A stretch of DNA of 64,000 bases from Bradyrhizobium sp. CCBAU 53421 (GTDB lineage Bacteria; Pseudomonadota; Alphaproteobacteria; Rhizobiales; Xanthobacteraceae). The notes beneath the pieces were generated by a model. That model worked only from the letters and a program-made list of their open reading frames with translations, made no database searches and had not been told where the DNA came from. The stretch is from assembly GCF_015291625.1 (NCBI RefSeq), contig NZ_CP030047.1:2294001-2358000 (forward strand). The letters are read 5' to 3'. A program made the translations under genes and the position numbers. Below, in pieces: positions 38,298-48,322 of the stretch (position 1 is its first letter; each line of letters begins with the position of its first letter).

Positions 38298-38405
38298 CCC
38301 CGTCATCCTGAGGAGCGCGAAACGCGCGTCTCGAAGGATGAACGGCCCGGCTGGTGGCCGTCGATCCTTCGAGACGCCGCTTCGCGGCTCCTCAGGATGA
38401 CGGGG
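38298..38405. repeat. Palindromic intergenic repeat (family A, double unit)
   Basis: Two facing copies of the 'CGTCATCCTGAGGAGC' / 'GCTCCTCAGGATGACG' element form a large inverted repeat of about 108 bases, with internal GCG-rich stems and CTTCGAGA/TCTCGAAG cores. It is related to the element at 616-657. It lies right after the dipeptide operon and may act as its terminator. Confidence 0.7.
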
Positions 38406-38429
38406 ATAGGGCCGCTTGACGCGGTGAAC

Positions 38430-38640
38430 CTACCCGCTCTGCTCGGTGCTCGCGTTCGCAACCGCGCGCGCGACATTGGCGATCACCTCGTTGCACGTCT
38501 CCATCGGCGCGCTCGCCCCGGTCAAATAGACCGTTACCACGATCGGCTTGCGGCCGGGCGGCCAGAACACACCGATGTCGTTATAGGCGCCGCGCTCGCC
38601 GATGCCGGTCTTGTCGCCGACCCGCCAGTCGCGTGTGCCG
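38430..38640 (-). pseudogene. Truncated class A beta-lactamase remnant (C-terminal about 68 codons)
   Basis: On the minus strand this stretch encodes the end of a class A beta-lactamase: a KTGxGERG box, then NDIGVFWPPGRKPIVVTVYL, and a stop codon at the same position as in the intact gene at 44210-45127. By eye it is roughly 90% identical at base level to the intact gene over about 205 bases. The homology breaks off abruptly after the codons for 'RDWRVGD', so the active-site Ser, SDN and Glu motifs are missing and there is no start. It is a relic of a duplication or recombination event, in the same orientation as the intact gene 5.8 kb away. Confidence 0.88.
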
Positions 38641-39000
38641 CTGTCGCTTGACGTTTAGTCTCATTTTGCGTGCTGCGCCTGCGAAGGCGAATGTGTCCGG
38701 CCATGCGCGAAGACGCCGGAAGCCACCGATATTGCTCAGGTTGATGCAAGCCCGCGGTCGCAGCACTTCGAGCGCGCGAACGCATGCTGTTCCGGCTTCG
38801 CATTGAGCGCATCGGTTGTCTTTGTGAAAGACAACGCTAACATAGAACGCGTCCATCGATACCTGTCGTTGTCTTTTTTGATCACCTATTGCAGCGCAAC
38901 CAAGCCACAACGGTGCGCACTCGCGACGGCGGCCAGGCCTCGAAGGGGGAGTAGCAAACATCATCCCTGATACTGCAACCAAGAAATAACGGGGGAGACT
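38641..39000. other. Intergenic region before PQQ dehydrogenase, about 360 bases
   Basis: No gene is recognised. The stretch mixes sequence beyond the beta-lactamase remnant breakpoint with the upstream region of the dehydrogenase. It is AT-richer around 38815-38885 (GTTGTCTTTGTGAAAGACAACGC holds a 9-bp inverted repeat, TTGTCTTTG/-GAAAGACAA). GGGGGAGACT provides the ribosome site at its end. The dehydrogenase promoter should lie here. Confidence 0.45.
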
Positions 39001-40710
39001 ATGTACGTGAAAGGGCTTGCGGCATTCGCCGCAGCGGTCGGCGTTGGCCTGTTGTCCGGTGCTGCCATCGCACAGGAAGTCAAGCAGGAGAAGCAGTCGG
39101 TTCTAGGTAACGCCAATGTGCCGCCGGTGACCCAGGATCAGCTCAACGCCGCCGACAAGAATGCCAAGGACTTCCTGCTCACCAACGGAAATTACGCCCA
39201 GACGCGGTTTTATCCGGGCAAGCAGATCAGCCGCGACAATGTGAAGAACTTGCACGTCGCCTGGATATTCCAGACCGACGTCAAGGAGTCGCTCGAGACG
39301 TCGCCGATCGTGGTCGACGGCGTGATGTATGTCACGACGTCGTTCAGCCACGTCTATGCGCTCGACGCCAAGACCGGCCAGCAGCTCTGGCATTACGCCC
39401 ACAAGATGGGCCCGATCACGATCTATTGCTGCGGTCCCAACAATCGCGGCGTGCAGGTGCTCGGCGACCGGGTCTATCTGGCGACGCTGGATTCCAAGCT
39501 GATGGCGCTGAACGCCAAGACCGGCGAGGTGGTCTGGACCACCAACATCGCCGATCCCGAACTCGGCTACAGCGAGACGATGGCGCCGACCGTGGTCAAG
39601 GACAAGGTGCTGATCGGCACCAATGGCGGCGAATACGGCATCCGCGGCTTCGTCCGCGCCTATGACGCCAAGACCGGCAAGCAGTTGTGGAATTTCAACA
39701 CCATTCCGGAGAACTCGGTCGGCGTCTGGGCGACCAAGGACGCCACCGGCCGCGACATGCATCGTAATATCCAGGCCGAGAAGGACATGCTCGCCAAGAT
39801 CGGCGATCCCTATGCCAAGCTCGGCGGCGGCGTGTGGCAGAACCCGTCGGTCGATCTCGCGACCAACCGGATCTACTTCGTGGTCGGCAATCCGTCGCCC
39901 GACCTCGACGGCTCCAACCGGCCCGGCGACAACCTCTACACCAACTCGCTGGTCTCGCTCGATCTCGACACCGGCAAGTATGTCTGCCATTTCCAGTACA
40001 TCGCCCATGACGTCTGGGACCTCGACGCGGTCAGCCCGACCGTGCTGGTCAACGTCAAGGACAAGGACGGCAAGACGATTCCCGGCGTCATCCATGCCGG
40101 CAAGACCGGGCACATCTATGTGCACGATCGCAAGGACTGCAGCCTGATCCGCTTCTCCGAGGCGATGGTGCCGCAGGAGAACATGTGGGTGCTGCCGACC
40201 AAGGAAGGCGCGCGCATGTTGCCCGGCGCGAACGGCGGCGTCGAATGGTCGCCGATTGCGACCGACCCGGGACAGGCGCTGGCCTACGCCATCAACCTGC
40301 ATCAGCCCATGCACTACCGTGTCGAGAGTTCGCCCTATCCGAACGGGAAGCTGTGGCTGGGTGGGGCCTTCACGGCAATCCCCGGTGAACAGCAGTCAGG
40401 CAACATCACCGCGGTAAACTACAACACCGGCAAGATCAAATGGCAGGTCAAGACACCCGAGCCCATGATCGGCGGCATTCTGGCTACCGCCGGCGGTCTG
40501 GTGTTCACCGGTGAAGGCAATGGCAAGTTCGCGGCCTATAATTCCTCCACGGGTAAGGAACTGTGGAGCTTCCGCGCCGGCGCCGGCGTCAATGCGCCGC
40601 CGTCGAGCTACATGGTTGGCGGCAAGCAATATGTCGTGGTCGGCGCAGGCGGTAACACCCAGGTCGACTTCAAGCGCGGCAACAACATCATCGCCTTCAC
40701 GCTCGACTGA
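39001..40710 (+). CDS. PQQ-dependent alcohol dehydrogenase with lanthanide-type Asp-x-Asp motif
   Basis: A 569-residue periplasmic quinoprotein with a signal peptide ending AAIAQ and an eight-bladed propeller built from W-type repeats ([51 protein letters not shown]). The adjacent disulfide-forming Cys143-Cys144 pair that contacts PQQ is present ([10 protein letters not shown]). The catalytic Asp is D340 in 'HDVWDLDAV'. Asp342, two residues on, matches the extra acidic ligand seen in lanthanide-dependent XoxF/PedH enzymes, where calcium enzymes usually have Ala, Ser or Thr. Metal choice is inference. It lacks a fused haem domain; a separate dihaem cytochrome c follows and likely takes its electrons. 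Confidence 0.88.
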   Translation: MYVKGLAAFAAAVGVGLLSGAAIAQEVKQEKQSVLGNANVPPVTQDQLNAADKNAKDFLLTNGNYAQTRFYPGKQISRDNVKNLHVAWIFQTDVKESLETSPIVVDGVMYVTTSFSHVYALDAKTGQQLWHYAHKMGPITIYCCGPNNRGVQVLGDRVYLATLDSKLMALNAKTGEVVWTTNIADPELGYSETMAPTVVKDKVLIGTNGGEYGIRGFVRAYDAKTGKQLWNFNTIPENSVGVWATKDATGRDMHRNIQAEKDMLAKIGDPYAKLGGGVWQNPSVDLATNRIYFVVGNPSPDLDGSNRPGDNLYTNSLVSLDLDTGKYVCHFQYIAHDVWDLDAVSPTVLVNVKDKDGKTIPGVIHAGKTGHIYVHDRKDCSLIRFSEAMVPQENMWVLPTKEGARMLPGANGGVEWSPIATDPGQALAYAINLHQPMHYRVESSPYPNGKLWLGGAFTAIPGEQQSGNITAVNYNTGKIKWQVKTPEPMIGGILATAGGLVFTGEGNGKFAAYNSSTGKELWSFRAGAGVNAPPSSYMVGGKQYVVVGAGGNTQVDFKRGNNIIAFTLD

Positions 40711-40755
40711 GCCAAGGCGTGAGGCAAAATCGCGCGTGCAAACATTGACAGCGAG

Positions 40756-40785
40756 GCGGGACCCGTTCGGTCCCGCTTCTGCTTT
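40756..40785 (+). terminator. Rho-independent-type terminator after PQQ dehydrogenase
   Basis: A perfect 8-bp GC-rich stem (GCGGGACC / GGTCCCGC) with a CGTTC loop is followed by TTCTGCTTTGTTC. It lies 46 bases after the stop codon. The following cytochrome gene would then need read-through or its own promoter. Confidence 0.7.
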
Positions 40786-40807
40786 GTTCGGATGAAAGGT
40801 CCAACCG

Positions 40808-40960
40808 CGTCATTGCGAGCCAACGGGTCGCGCGGACGCGCGCCCGATGACAGGCTCCGCGAAGCAACCCATCGCGCCGCGGATGCGGAAGCATGGATTG
40901 CTTCGCCGCTTCAGCGCAAAATTGCCTTGCAATTTTGCCGCGAGCTCCTCGCAATGACCG
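40808..40960. repeat. Intergenic repeat (family D)
   Basis: A block bounded by 'CGTCATTGCGAGC' on the left and 'GCTCCTCGCAATGAC' on the right forms a large imperfect inverted repeat. Internal elements are 'GCATGGATTGCTTCGCCGC' and a GCAAAATTGCCTTGCAATTTTGC stem. Such 'cgtcattgcgagc...gcaatgac' units are common dispersed repeats in Bradyrhizobium-like genomes. No coding potential is seen. Confidence 0.65.
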
Positions 40961-40993
40961 AGGTAGACGGCTACTGCGCCTCAGGATGAGCTA

Positions 40994-41560
40994 ATGTTCG
41001 ATAAATTGATGATGTGCGGCGCCGCGCTGCTGTTGATGATGGCGGAGGTGCGTGCGGAGACGGTCGAGGAGAAGGTTGCGGTCTGCACCGGTTGCCACGG
41101 CGAGAACGGCAAGCCCGTCGACAAGACCATTCCGACGATCTGGGGCCAGCAGGCCGGCTATCTCTATATTCAGCTTCGCGATTTCAAGCGCGGCGATCGC
41201 AAGAGCGAGATCATGCAGCCGATCGCGACCCAGTTCGAGCGCGATGACATGCTGGCGATCGCCGAGTATTTCTCGCAGAAGCCGTGGCCGGATCTCGGCC
41301 AGCCGAGCGCGCCCAAGGACGTCGCAGCGAAGGCGCTCAGTGCCAGCGCTTCGGTCGGCTGCCCCGCCTGCCATCTCGATCGCTTCCAGGGCGACGGCAC
41401 GGTGCCGCGGCTTGCCGGCATGGGACGGGATTACCTTGCCAGGACCATCGCCGATTTCCGCACCCGCGCACGCGGCAACAATCCCGGCATGTCCGACCTG
41501 ATGCTGGCGACGTCGCCCGACGACCTCGCCGCGCTGGTGGACTATCTGGCGGGGCTGTAG
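40994..41560 (+). CDS. Dihaem cytochrome c (c4/c554-like)
   Basis: A 188-residue exported protein with a signal peptide (MFDKLMMCGAALLLMMAEVRA). Two haem-c motifs are present: CTGCH at residues 31-35 and CPACH at 123-127. The matching axial Met candidates are in 'EIMQPIATQ' and 'NPGMSDLML'. The two-domain layout matches cytochrome c4/c553-type electron carriers. It follows the PQQ dehydrogenase on the same strand, past a terminator and a repeat element, and is the obvious electron acceptor for it, linking alcohol oxidation to a terminal oxidase. Confidence 0.9.
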   Translation: MFDKLMMCGAALLLMMAEVRAETVEEKVAVCTGCHGENGKPVDKTIPTIWGQQAGYLYIQLRDFKRGDRKSEIMQPIATQFERDDMLAIAEYFSQKPWPDLGQPSAPKDVAAKALSASASVGCPACHLDRFQGDGTVPRLAGMGRDYLARTIADFRTRARGNNPGMSDLMLATSPDDLAALVDYLAGL

Positions 41561-41681
41561 CGGCGGGCAGGTTGACCCTCACGCGAGCGCAGGGCTGTCG
41601 CATATGCGTTTCTGGCGGTCGAGGTTGGGCGCCAGCGCCCGACCTCGTTCTGTACCTCTGCGCGCCAAGTTGCGGTGCCGA

Positions 41682-42959
41682 TCAGTTCGGTCGAGACCTG
41701 GACAACACGCCTGGAACAGGAAAGGCTCGGCACATCTCGATGCACTCCGACCTGAGACGCGCGAGGACCGCATCGTCTCCATTCGCCTGTAGGGCCCCCG
41801 CAATGAACTCGCCGATACGGCGCATTTCGGAATCTCCCATGCCACGCGTGGTCGCTGCCGGTGTCCCAAGACGAATACCGCTCGGCCTGAGCGGGGGACG
41901 CGGATCGTCTGGAATAACTTGCTTGTTTGTGGTGATGGCGATGGCATCGAGCACGTCCTCGGCCGCTCGCCCGTCCAGTCCGACGGACGCTATCGTATCG
42001 ACGACCATCATGTGATTGTCCGTCCCGTTCGTGACCAGCTTCATCCCGCATTCCATTAGCGTGTCGGCAAGAACCTTCGCGTTGCGCAGAACCTGTCGCG
42101 CGTAAACCTGGAAATCCGAGGTCGCCGCCTTCTTGAGCGTCACGGCAGTCCCGGCCACGACGTTCATGTGAGGTCCGCCCTGCAACCCGGGAAAGACGGA
42201 AGCATCGATCCGACCGGCATATTCCTTCCGGCACAGGATCATCCCGCCGCGGGGGCCGCGCAGTGTCTTGTGGGATGTCGTCGTCATGACGTCGAAGCCG
42301 GCATCAAGCGGATTGCGCATGACATTCGCGGCAACCAGTCCGCCATAGTGGCTCACGTCAGCCATCGTGAGCGCGCCGACTTCGTCGGCGATACTCTTGA
42401 ACGCCGCATAGTCCAGGTCGCGCGGATAGGAGCTGTAGCCGCACAATACCATCTTCGGACGCGCTTCACGCGCAATCGCGCGCAATTCATCGAAATCTAT
42501 CGCGCCGTTTGACGGTGCCGTCCTGTAGCGAATGAAGTTGAACAAACGCCCCATGTGGGACACCGGCGCGCCGTGGGTGAGATGACCGCCGTGCGACAGA
42601 TCCATGGCGAGAATAGTGTCGCCAGGTTGCAATAGGCCGAGATAGACGGCCTGATTCATCGGTGATCCGGAAAGCGGCTGAACGTTGGCGTGCTCGGCAC
42701 GAAAAAGCGAGCAGGCCCGCTGGCGTGCGAGGTTCTCGACGTCGTCCGTATACTGCTGGCCGCCGTAGTATCTGCGTCCCGGATATCCCTCGGAGTATTT
42801 ATTGGTGAAGACCGATCCGAGCAGTTCAAGCACCTCCGGGTAGGTGTAATTCTCGGACGGAATCAGTTCGACGCCGTCCCGTTGACGGCGCTCTTCCCCC
42901 GCAAGGGCAGCGGCGATCTCTTGATCGTTGATGGACAGTTCGTTGCGAAACGACGGCAT
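41682..42959 (-). CDS. glyA: Serine hydroxymethyltransferase, atypical subfamily
   Basis: A 425-residue fold-type I PLP enzyme. The PLP Lys is K231 in 'TTTSHKTLRGPRGG'. Other SHMT landmarks are ELIPSENYTYPEV, NKYSEGYPGRRYYGG, GGHLTHGAPVSHMG and 'GIRLGTPAATTRGM'. Canonical rhizobial GlyA reads roughly MVDMAHIAGL and GSPVNMSGKWF where this protein reads MADVSHYGGL and GAPVSHMGRLF, so it looks like another subfamily; that comparison is from memory. The ATG follows GAGGAG. The gene is visibly less GC-rich than its neighbours, a sign of transfer. It makes glycine and 5,10-methylene-THF from serine, or the reverse; a one-carbon role beside an alcohol dehydrogenase is possible. Confidence 0.87.
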   Translation of the reverse strand: MPSFRNELSINDQEIAAALAGEERRQRDGVELIPSENYTYPEVLELLGSVFTNKYSEGYPGRRYYGGQQYTDDVENLARQRACSLFRAEHANVQPLSGSPMNQAVYLGLLQPGDTILAMDLSHGGHLTHGAPVSHMGRLFNFIRYRTAPSNGAIDFDELRAIAREARPKMVLCGYSSYPRDLDYAAFKSIADEVGALTMADVSHYGGLVAANVMRNPLDAGFDVMTTTSHKTLRGPRGGMILCRKEYAGRIDASVFPGLQGGPHMNVVAGTAVTLKKAATSDFQVYARQVLRNAKVLADTLMECGMKLVTNGTDNHMMVVDTIASVGLDGRAAEDVLDAIAITTNKQVIPDDPRPPLRPSGIRLGTPAATTRGMGDSEMRRIGEFIAGALQANGDDAVLARLRSECIEMCRAFPVPGVLSRSRPN

Positions 42960-43162
42960 GATCGGGCTCCTCAACACGCTGTTTTTCCAGCAGATTGGTT
43001 GCCCAGGCGATCGGCGTCGAAACCCTTCGCGCTTCCCCGTGGTCGATTCCACGTTAGCTCGCCAGTCGCGCGATTGGACGAATGAGCACGGAGACTCTTC
43101 GCAAAAGAGAATTTACCCGACCTGCGGACCTTCCGCAACCAATGAGTCCATCGCGTCATGCT

Positions 43163-44077
43163 TCAGCGCGGCGTCAGCTCCTCGCGCAGCGCCGAGAGGA
43201 TGGTGAGATCGGCGGCGTGTTTGCCGGCCTTGTCGGCCAGCGCCGCATCGGCGCCGTGGGTGAGCAGTGCTTTCGCAATAGCGGGATGGTTGCCCTCGGC
43301 GGCGATCATCAGTGCCGTGCGTCCGCGGGCGTCACGGTCGTCGACCCTGGCGCCAGCGTCCAGGAGATACGCGACGACCTCGAGCGCCTGTGCCTCCGGC
43401 ACCGTCTCATCCGGCCCGGCCGCCCACATCAGCAGCGTCAGATCGTTGGCGTAGCGCGCGTTGATATCGATACCGAGCGCGACGAGCTGTTTGACGATGC
43501 CGAGCTGACCGCCGGCTGCCGCATAGACGACCGGCGGCTTGCCGGTGTCGTCGGCCTTGCGGCCGTCGGCGCCGTGCGCCAGCAGCGTGCGCACCACCAT
43601 GTCCCTTCCGGCATAGGCGGCGGCCGCGACCGGGGAGGCACCGCTGCGGCCGGTGAAATTGACGTCGGCGCCGCGGTCGATCAGCCGTTGCACGATCGCG
43701 ACATGGCCGCGTTCGGCGGCAAGATACAGCGCGGTCGATCCCGCAAGGTTACGCGCATCGACCGGCGCGCCGCGCGCCAGCAGCAGGTCGACCATGTCGA
43801 GATGGCCCGTGCGGGCGGCGTGGCTCAGCGGCCTCGCGCCGAGCCGGTCCCGCGCGTCGACCGAGGCGCCGCCGTCGAGCAGCTCGGTGGCGAGCTTGAT
43901 GCAATCGGCATTGGCGGCCGCGAACAAGGTCAGCGAAATCTCGATTGCGCTGAGCTGTGCCTTGTCGGTCTCGTATTTGCGGATCAGCTCGCGGCACCGG
44001 GCCGGATCGGCCGCAGCAAGGCTGCTGGGAACGTGGCCTGCAACAAGCAGCGCGGCGAGGGCGATGCAGCGATACAA
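43163..44077 (-). CDS. Exported ankyrin-repeat protein
   Basis: A 304-residue protein with a signal peptide (MYRCIALAALLVAGHVPSSLAA) and about six to seven ankyrin repeats. Examples are 'LGARPLSHAARTGHLDMVDLL' and 'GSTALYLAAERGHVAIVQRL', and 'ARGRTALMIAAEGNHPAIAK' closes the array. Ankyrin arrays bind proteins; periplasmic examples (AnkB-like) protect against peroxide stress. The start is TTG behind GGAGGACACGTC; no ATG fits. It lies downstream of the intact beta-lactamase on the same strand, 132 bases away. Confidence 0.85.
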   Translation of the reverse strand: MYRCIALAALLVAGHVPSSLAAADPARCRELIRKYETDKAQLSAIEISLTLFAAANADCIKLATELLDGGASVDARDRLGARPLSHAARTGHLDMVDLLLARGAPVDARNLAGSTALYLAAERGHVAIVQRLIDRGADVNFTGRSGASPVAAAAYAGRDMVVRTLLAHGADGRKADDTGKPPVVYAAAGGQLGIVKQLVALGIDINARYANDLTLLMWAAGPDETVPEAQALEVVAYLLDAGARVDDRDARGRTALMIAAEGNHPAIAKALLTHGADAALADKAGKHAADLTILSALREELTPR

Positions 44078-44209
44078 GACGTGTCCTCCGTATGGCCCGC
44101 TGATAGGTCAGCCATTCGGATTGAGCGTCGCATGATCCTTGGTTGCTGCCAAGCCGCGCAGCGAAGGCCTGCCGCGCAGCGCCGTTGGGCCGCGCGGTGT
44201 CGCGGCGTC

Positions 44210-45127
44210 CTAACCGGACTGCCCGGTGCTCGCATTCGCAACCGCGCGCGCGACATTGGCGATCACCTCGTTGCACTTCTCCATCGGAGCACTTGCCCCG
44301 GTCAGGTAGACCGTCACCACGATCGGCTTGCGGCCGGGCGGCCAGAACACGCCGATATCGTTATAGGTGCCGCGCTCGCCGGTGCCGGTCTTGTCGCCGA
44401 CACGCCAGTCCCGCGGCACGCCGGCGCGCAGCCTCGTGTCGCCGGTCTTGTTGGCGACCATCCAGTCCACGAGCTTCTGGCGCGAGGCGGCCTGCAGGAC
44501 GTCGCCGATCACCACGCGCTGCAAGCTCTTCAGCATCGCGGTCGGGCTCGTGGTGTCGCGCGGATCGCTGGGCACGGCTTCGTTCAGCTCCACCTCCCAG
44601 CGGTCCAGCCGGCTGATGTTGTCGCCGATGGTGCGGAAGAAGGCGGTGAGGCCGGCGGGGCCGCCGAGCTCGCGCAGCAGCAGGTTGGCGGCGGTGTTGT
44701 CGCTCAGCGTGATGGCGGCCTCGCAGAGCTCGGACAGCGTCATGGCCGATCCGACGTGCGCCTTGGTGACCGGTGCGTAGGCCAAGATATCCTTGGCCTC
44801 GATCTGCACGCGCTGGTCGAGGCTGGATTCCCCGCTGTCGACCCGGTGCAGCACGGCGGCCGAAGCCAACGCCTTGAAGGTGCTGCACATCGGGAACCGC
44901 TCGTCGCCGCGCCGGCTGGCGCGCAATCCGGTTTCCATGTCGAGCGCAGCGACGCCGAGCCGGCCGCTGGTCGCGAGCTCGATGCGTGCAAATTCCTGCT
45001 GCAGCCGCTGCGCCGGCTCGCCTGATCCCGCCGCGGCGTTCTGTCCTGCCGCAGCGCTTGGCCGCGGCAAGGTGCAGGACGCCGCAAGGCCCAGCGCGCG
45101 CAATCCAAATGTCCGTCTCGTCAGCAT
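44210..45127 (-). CDS. Class A beta-lactamase, Tat-exported
   Basis: A 305-residue serine beta-lactamase with all class A motifs: the nucleophile Ser82 in STFK (Ambler 70-73), SDN at 142-144 (Ambler 130), Glu178 and Asn182 in 'RWEVELNEAVPSD' (Ambler 166 and 170), and KTG at 246-248 (Ambler 234). Cys81 precedes the active Ser as in KPC/SME-type enzymes, but no Cys is found at the Ambler 238 position, so that disulfide is absent. The N-terminus MLTRRTFGLRALGL is a twin-arginine signal. The ATG at 45127 was chosen over one 57 bases upstream because it begins the Tat signal. An AmpR-like regulator is divergent, 100 bases away. Confidence 0.95.
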   Translation of the reverse strand: MLTRRTFGLRALGLAASCTLPRPSAAAGQNAAAGSGEPAQRLQQEFARIELATSGRLGVAALDMETGLRASRRGDERFPMCSTFKALASAAVLHRVDSGESSLDQRVQIEAKDILAYAPVTKAHVGSAMTLSELCEAAITLSDNTAANLLLRELGGPAGLTAFFRTIGDNISRLDRWEVELNEAVPSDPRDTTSPTAMLKSLQRVVIGDVLQAASRQKLVDWMVANKTGDTRLRAGVPRDWRVGDKTGTGERGTYNDIGVFWPPGRKPIVVTVYLTGASAPMEKCNEVIANVARAVANASTGQSG

Positions 45128-45227
45128 GTCGAATCTCCCGTTGGCGGCGCGAACCTGCCGGGCGGCGTGACGGCGCACAAACAATCATTTATACAACGAG
45201 GCATGAGGAAAACTTGGTCATGACGCC
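45128..45227. promoter_or_regulatory. Divergent bla-ampR control region
   Basis: This 100-base spacer lies between the beta-lactamase and the LysR-type regulator and includes an AT-rich core around 45180-45195 (ACAATCATTTATACAAC). In known ampR-bla pairs a single LysR-type box in such a spacer controls both genes. No exact T-n11-A palindrome was singled out here. Confidence 0.55.
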
Positions 45228-46190
45228 GTGCGCCGGCACCTTCCGTTGAACGCGCTGCGCGCCTTCGAGGCTTCCGCGCGGCTGCTCAGTTTCACCCGCG
45301 CGGGGATGGAGCTGCGCGTGACGCAGACCGCAATCAGCCACCAGGTCAAGCAGCTCGAGGAGCTGCTCGGCGCGAGCCTGTTCCGCCGGCTGCCGCGCGG
45401 GCTGGTGCTCACCGACGAGGGGCTGGCGCTGCTGCCGGTGCTATCAGATGCGCTCGACCGGATCGGGGCGGCGATCGACCGGATCGAGGCGAAGGGCACG
45501 CGCGAGGTCGTCACCGTCGGCTGCGTCACCACCTTTGCGACCGGATGGCTGCTGCAACGGGTCGACCGCTTCAAGCGCGCGCACCCCTATATCGACCTGC
45601 GCCTGCTCACCAACAACAACCGTGTCGACATCGCTGGCGACGGGCTCGATCTCGCGCTGCGTTTCGGCGACGGCTCGTGGCACGGTACCGAGGCGATCCA
45701 CCTGCTGTCCGCGCCGCTGTCGCCGGTGTGCTGCGCTGATGTGGCCGGCCGGCTGCGCAAGCCGTCCGATCTCGCGCAGGAATTTTTGCTGCGCTCCTAC
45801 CGCGCCGAGGAATGGCCGCTGTGGTTTGCGGTGGCGGACGCGCCGTGTCCAAAGATTCAGGGACCGATCTTCGACAGCTCCGTGGCGATGGCCGAGGCCG
45901 CTGCGCGCGGCGTCGGCGTCGGGCTGGTGCCGATCGCGATGTTCAACAACGAGTTGACCTCAGGCCGGCTGGTGCGGCCGTTCGCAGCCGAAGTCCCGGC
46001 GGGGTCCTACTGGCTGACCTGGCTGAAGTCGCGCGAGGTGACGCCCGGCATGCGCGCCTTCCGCGACTGGCTGCTGGATACGCTGCGGACGGAGGTGAGT
46101 GAGGCGGAGGACGCGGTAGCGTCTGCACCGCGGCCGAAGATCAAGGCAAAGGCCAGACCGAAGCCACGGACCAAGACCAAGCGGCGTTGA
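45228..46190 (+). CDS. ampR: AmpR-like LysR-family regulator of beta-lactamase
   Basis: A 320-residue LysR protein. The opening 'HLPLNALRAFEASARLLSFTRAGMEL' followed by VTQTAISHQVKQLEELLG is nearly identical in pattern to AmpR and includes the winged HTH. The effector domain starts near residue 90 ('EVVTVGCVTTFATGWLLQRV'). A basic Lys/Arg/Pro tail (residues about 300-320) is extra. AmpR senses muropeptides and induces the divergent beta-lactamase. The start is GTG; the nearby ATG at 45220 is out of frame. Confidence 0.88.
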   Translation: MRRHLPLNALRAFEASARLLSFTRAGMELRVTQTAISHQVKQLEELLGASLFRRLPRGLVLTDEGLALLPVLSDALDRIGAAIDRIEAKGTREVVTVGCVTTFATGWLLQRVDRFKRAHPYIDLRLLTNNNRVDIAGDGLDLALRFGDGSWHGTEAIHLLSAPLSPVCCADVAGRLRKPSDLAQEFLLRSYRAEEWPLWFAVADAPCPKIQGPIFDSSVAMAEAAARGVGVGLVPIAMFNNELTSGRLVRPFAAEVPAGSYWLTWLKSREVTPGMRAFRDWLLDTLRTEVSEAEDAVASAPRPKIKAKARPKPRTKTKRR

Positions 46191-46379
46191 CTTCTGACGA
46201 CGTCATTCCAACTATCGTCGCCACTATTTCTGAATTATCGAATAATGCCGCTGAGTTGCCCGACATGTCAAGTGCCATGTCGAACACCCGCAGCCGCCGG
46301 CTACTTTGCATGGGGTTGTTTTCGATATTTTGGGCGGTGCGCCCTCGCGACGGCTGGCTATCGCATCTGGCGCACTACC

Positions 46380-47344
46380 TCACGCCAGATGGCACGCCAC
46401 GAAATGCCCGTTGCTGCCTTCGCGCAACTCCGGCACCGTCTGGCGGCAGCGCTCTTCGGCGATCGGACATCTCGTGTGGAAGTGGCAACCCTGCGGCGGG
46501 TTCATCGGGCTCGGCACGTCGCCTTTCAGGCGGATGCGGTCGCGCTTCGCCTTCGGGTCCGCCACCGGCACCGCTGAGAGCAGCGCCTTGGTGTAGGGAT
46601 GCTGCGGGTTGCGGTAGAGATCGCTGGCCTTGGCGAGCTCGACGATGCGGCCGAGATACATCACAGCGACGCGGTCGGAGATGTGCTCGACCACGGAGAG
46701 ATCGTGGGCAACGAACAGATAGGTGAGATTCAGCTCGGCCTGCAGATCCTCGAGCAGGTTGATGACCTGGGCCTGGATCGAGACGTCGAGCGCCGAGACC
46801 GGCTCGTCGCACACGATCAGCTTCGGCTCCAGGGTCAGCGCGCGGGCGATCGCGATGCGCTGGCGCTGGCCGCCGGAGAATTCATGCGGATAGCGCCGCA
46901 TGTGTTCGGCCTTCAGCCCGACCTTGACCAAGAGGCTTGCGACGCGGTCCTCGCGCTCGCTGGCCGAGGTCACGAGGTTATGGATGATGAAGGGCTCGCC
47001 GAGGATCGCGCCGACCGTCATGCGCGGGTTCAGCGAGGCGAACGGGTCCTGGAACACAAGCTGCATGTTGCGCCGCATGGCGCGCAGATCGCCGCTGCCG
47101 AGTCCGGTCACGCTCTGGCCGTCGAACACGACCTCGCCCGAGGTCGGTTCGATCAGGCGCAGCACGCAACGCCCGGTGGTCGACTTGCCGCAGCCGGATT
47201 CGCCGACGAGGCCAAGCGTCTCGCCGCGGTTGACCGCAAACGACACGCCGTCGACCGCATAGACCTGGCCGACCTCGCGCGAGAGCAGGCCGCCCAGCAC
47301 CGGAAAATGCTTCTTCAGATTGCTGACGCGCAGCAGCGGCTCGC

Positions 47345-47348
<4 letters not shown>
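46380..47348 (-). CDS. Dipeptide-type ABC ATPase (DppF-like), operon 2
   Basis: A 322-residue ATPase. Walker A is GESGCGKS, the Q-loop is [16 protein letters not shown], the signature is FSGGQRQR, Walker B is [11 protein letters not shown], and the H-loop is [10 protein letters not shown]. The C-terminus has the oligopeptide Cys cluster ([15 protein letters not shown]). The ATG ([11 protein letters not shown]) overlaps the stop of the DppD-like gene as ATGA. A longer open frame extends upstream but only duplicates the neighbour in another frame. It is the last gene of the operon. Confidence 0.93.

Positions 47349-48322
<974 letters not shown>

Noticed and set aside
38534..38812. Minus-strand open frame overlapping the beta-lactamase remnant
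   Set aside because: It reads the remnant in the wrong frame and gives Arg/Ser/Ala-rich sequence. The homology to the intact gene is in another frame, supporting a pseudogene.
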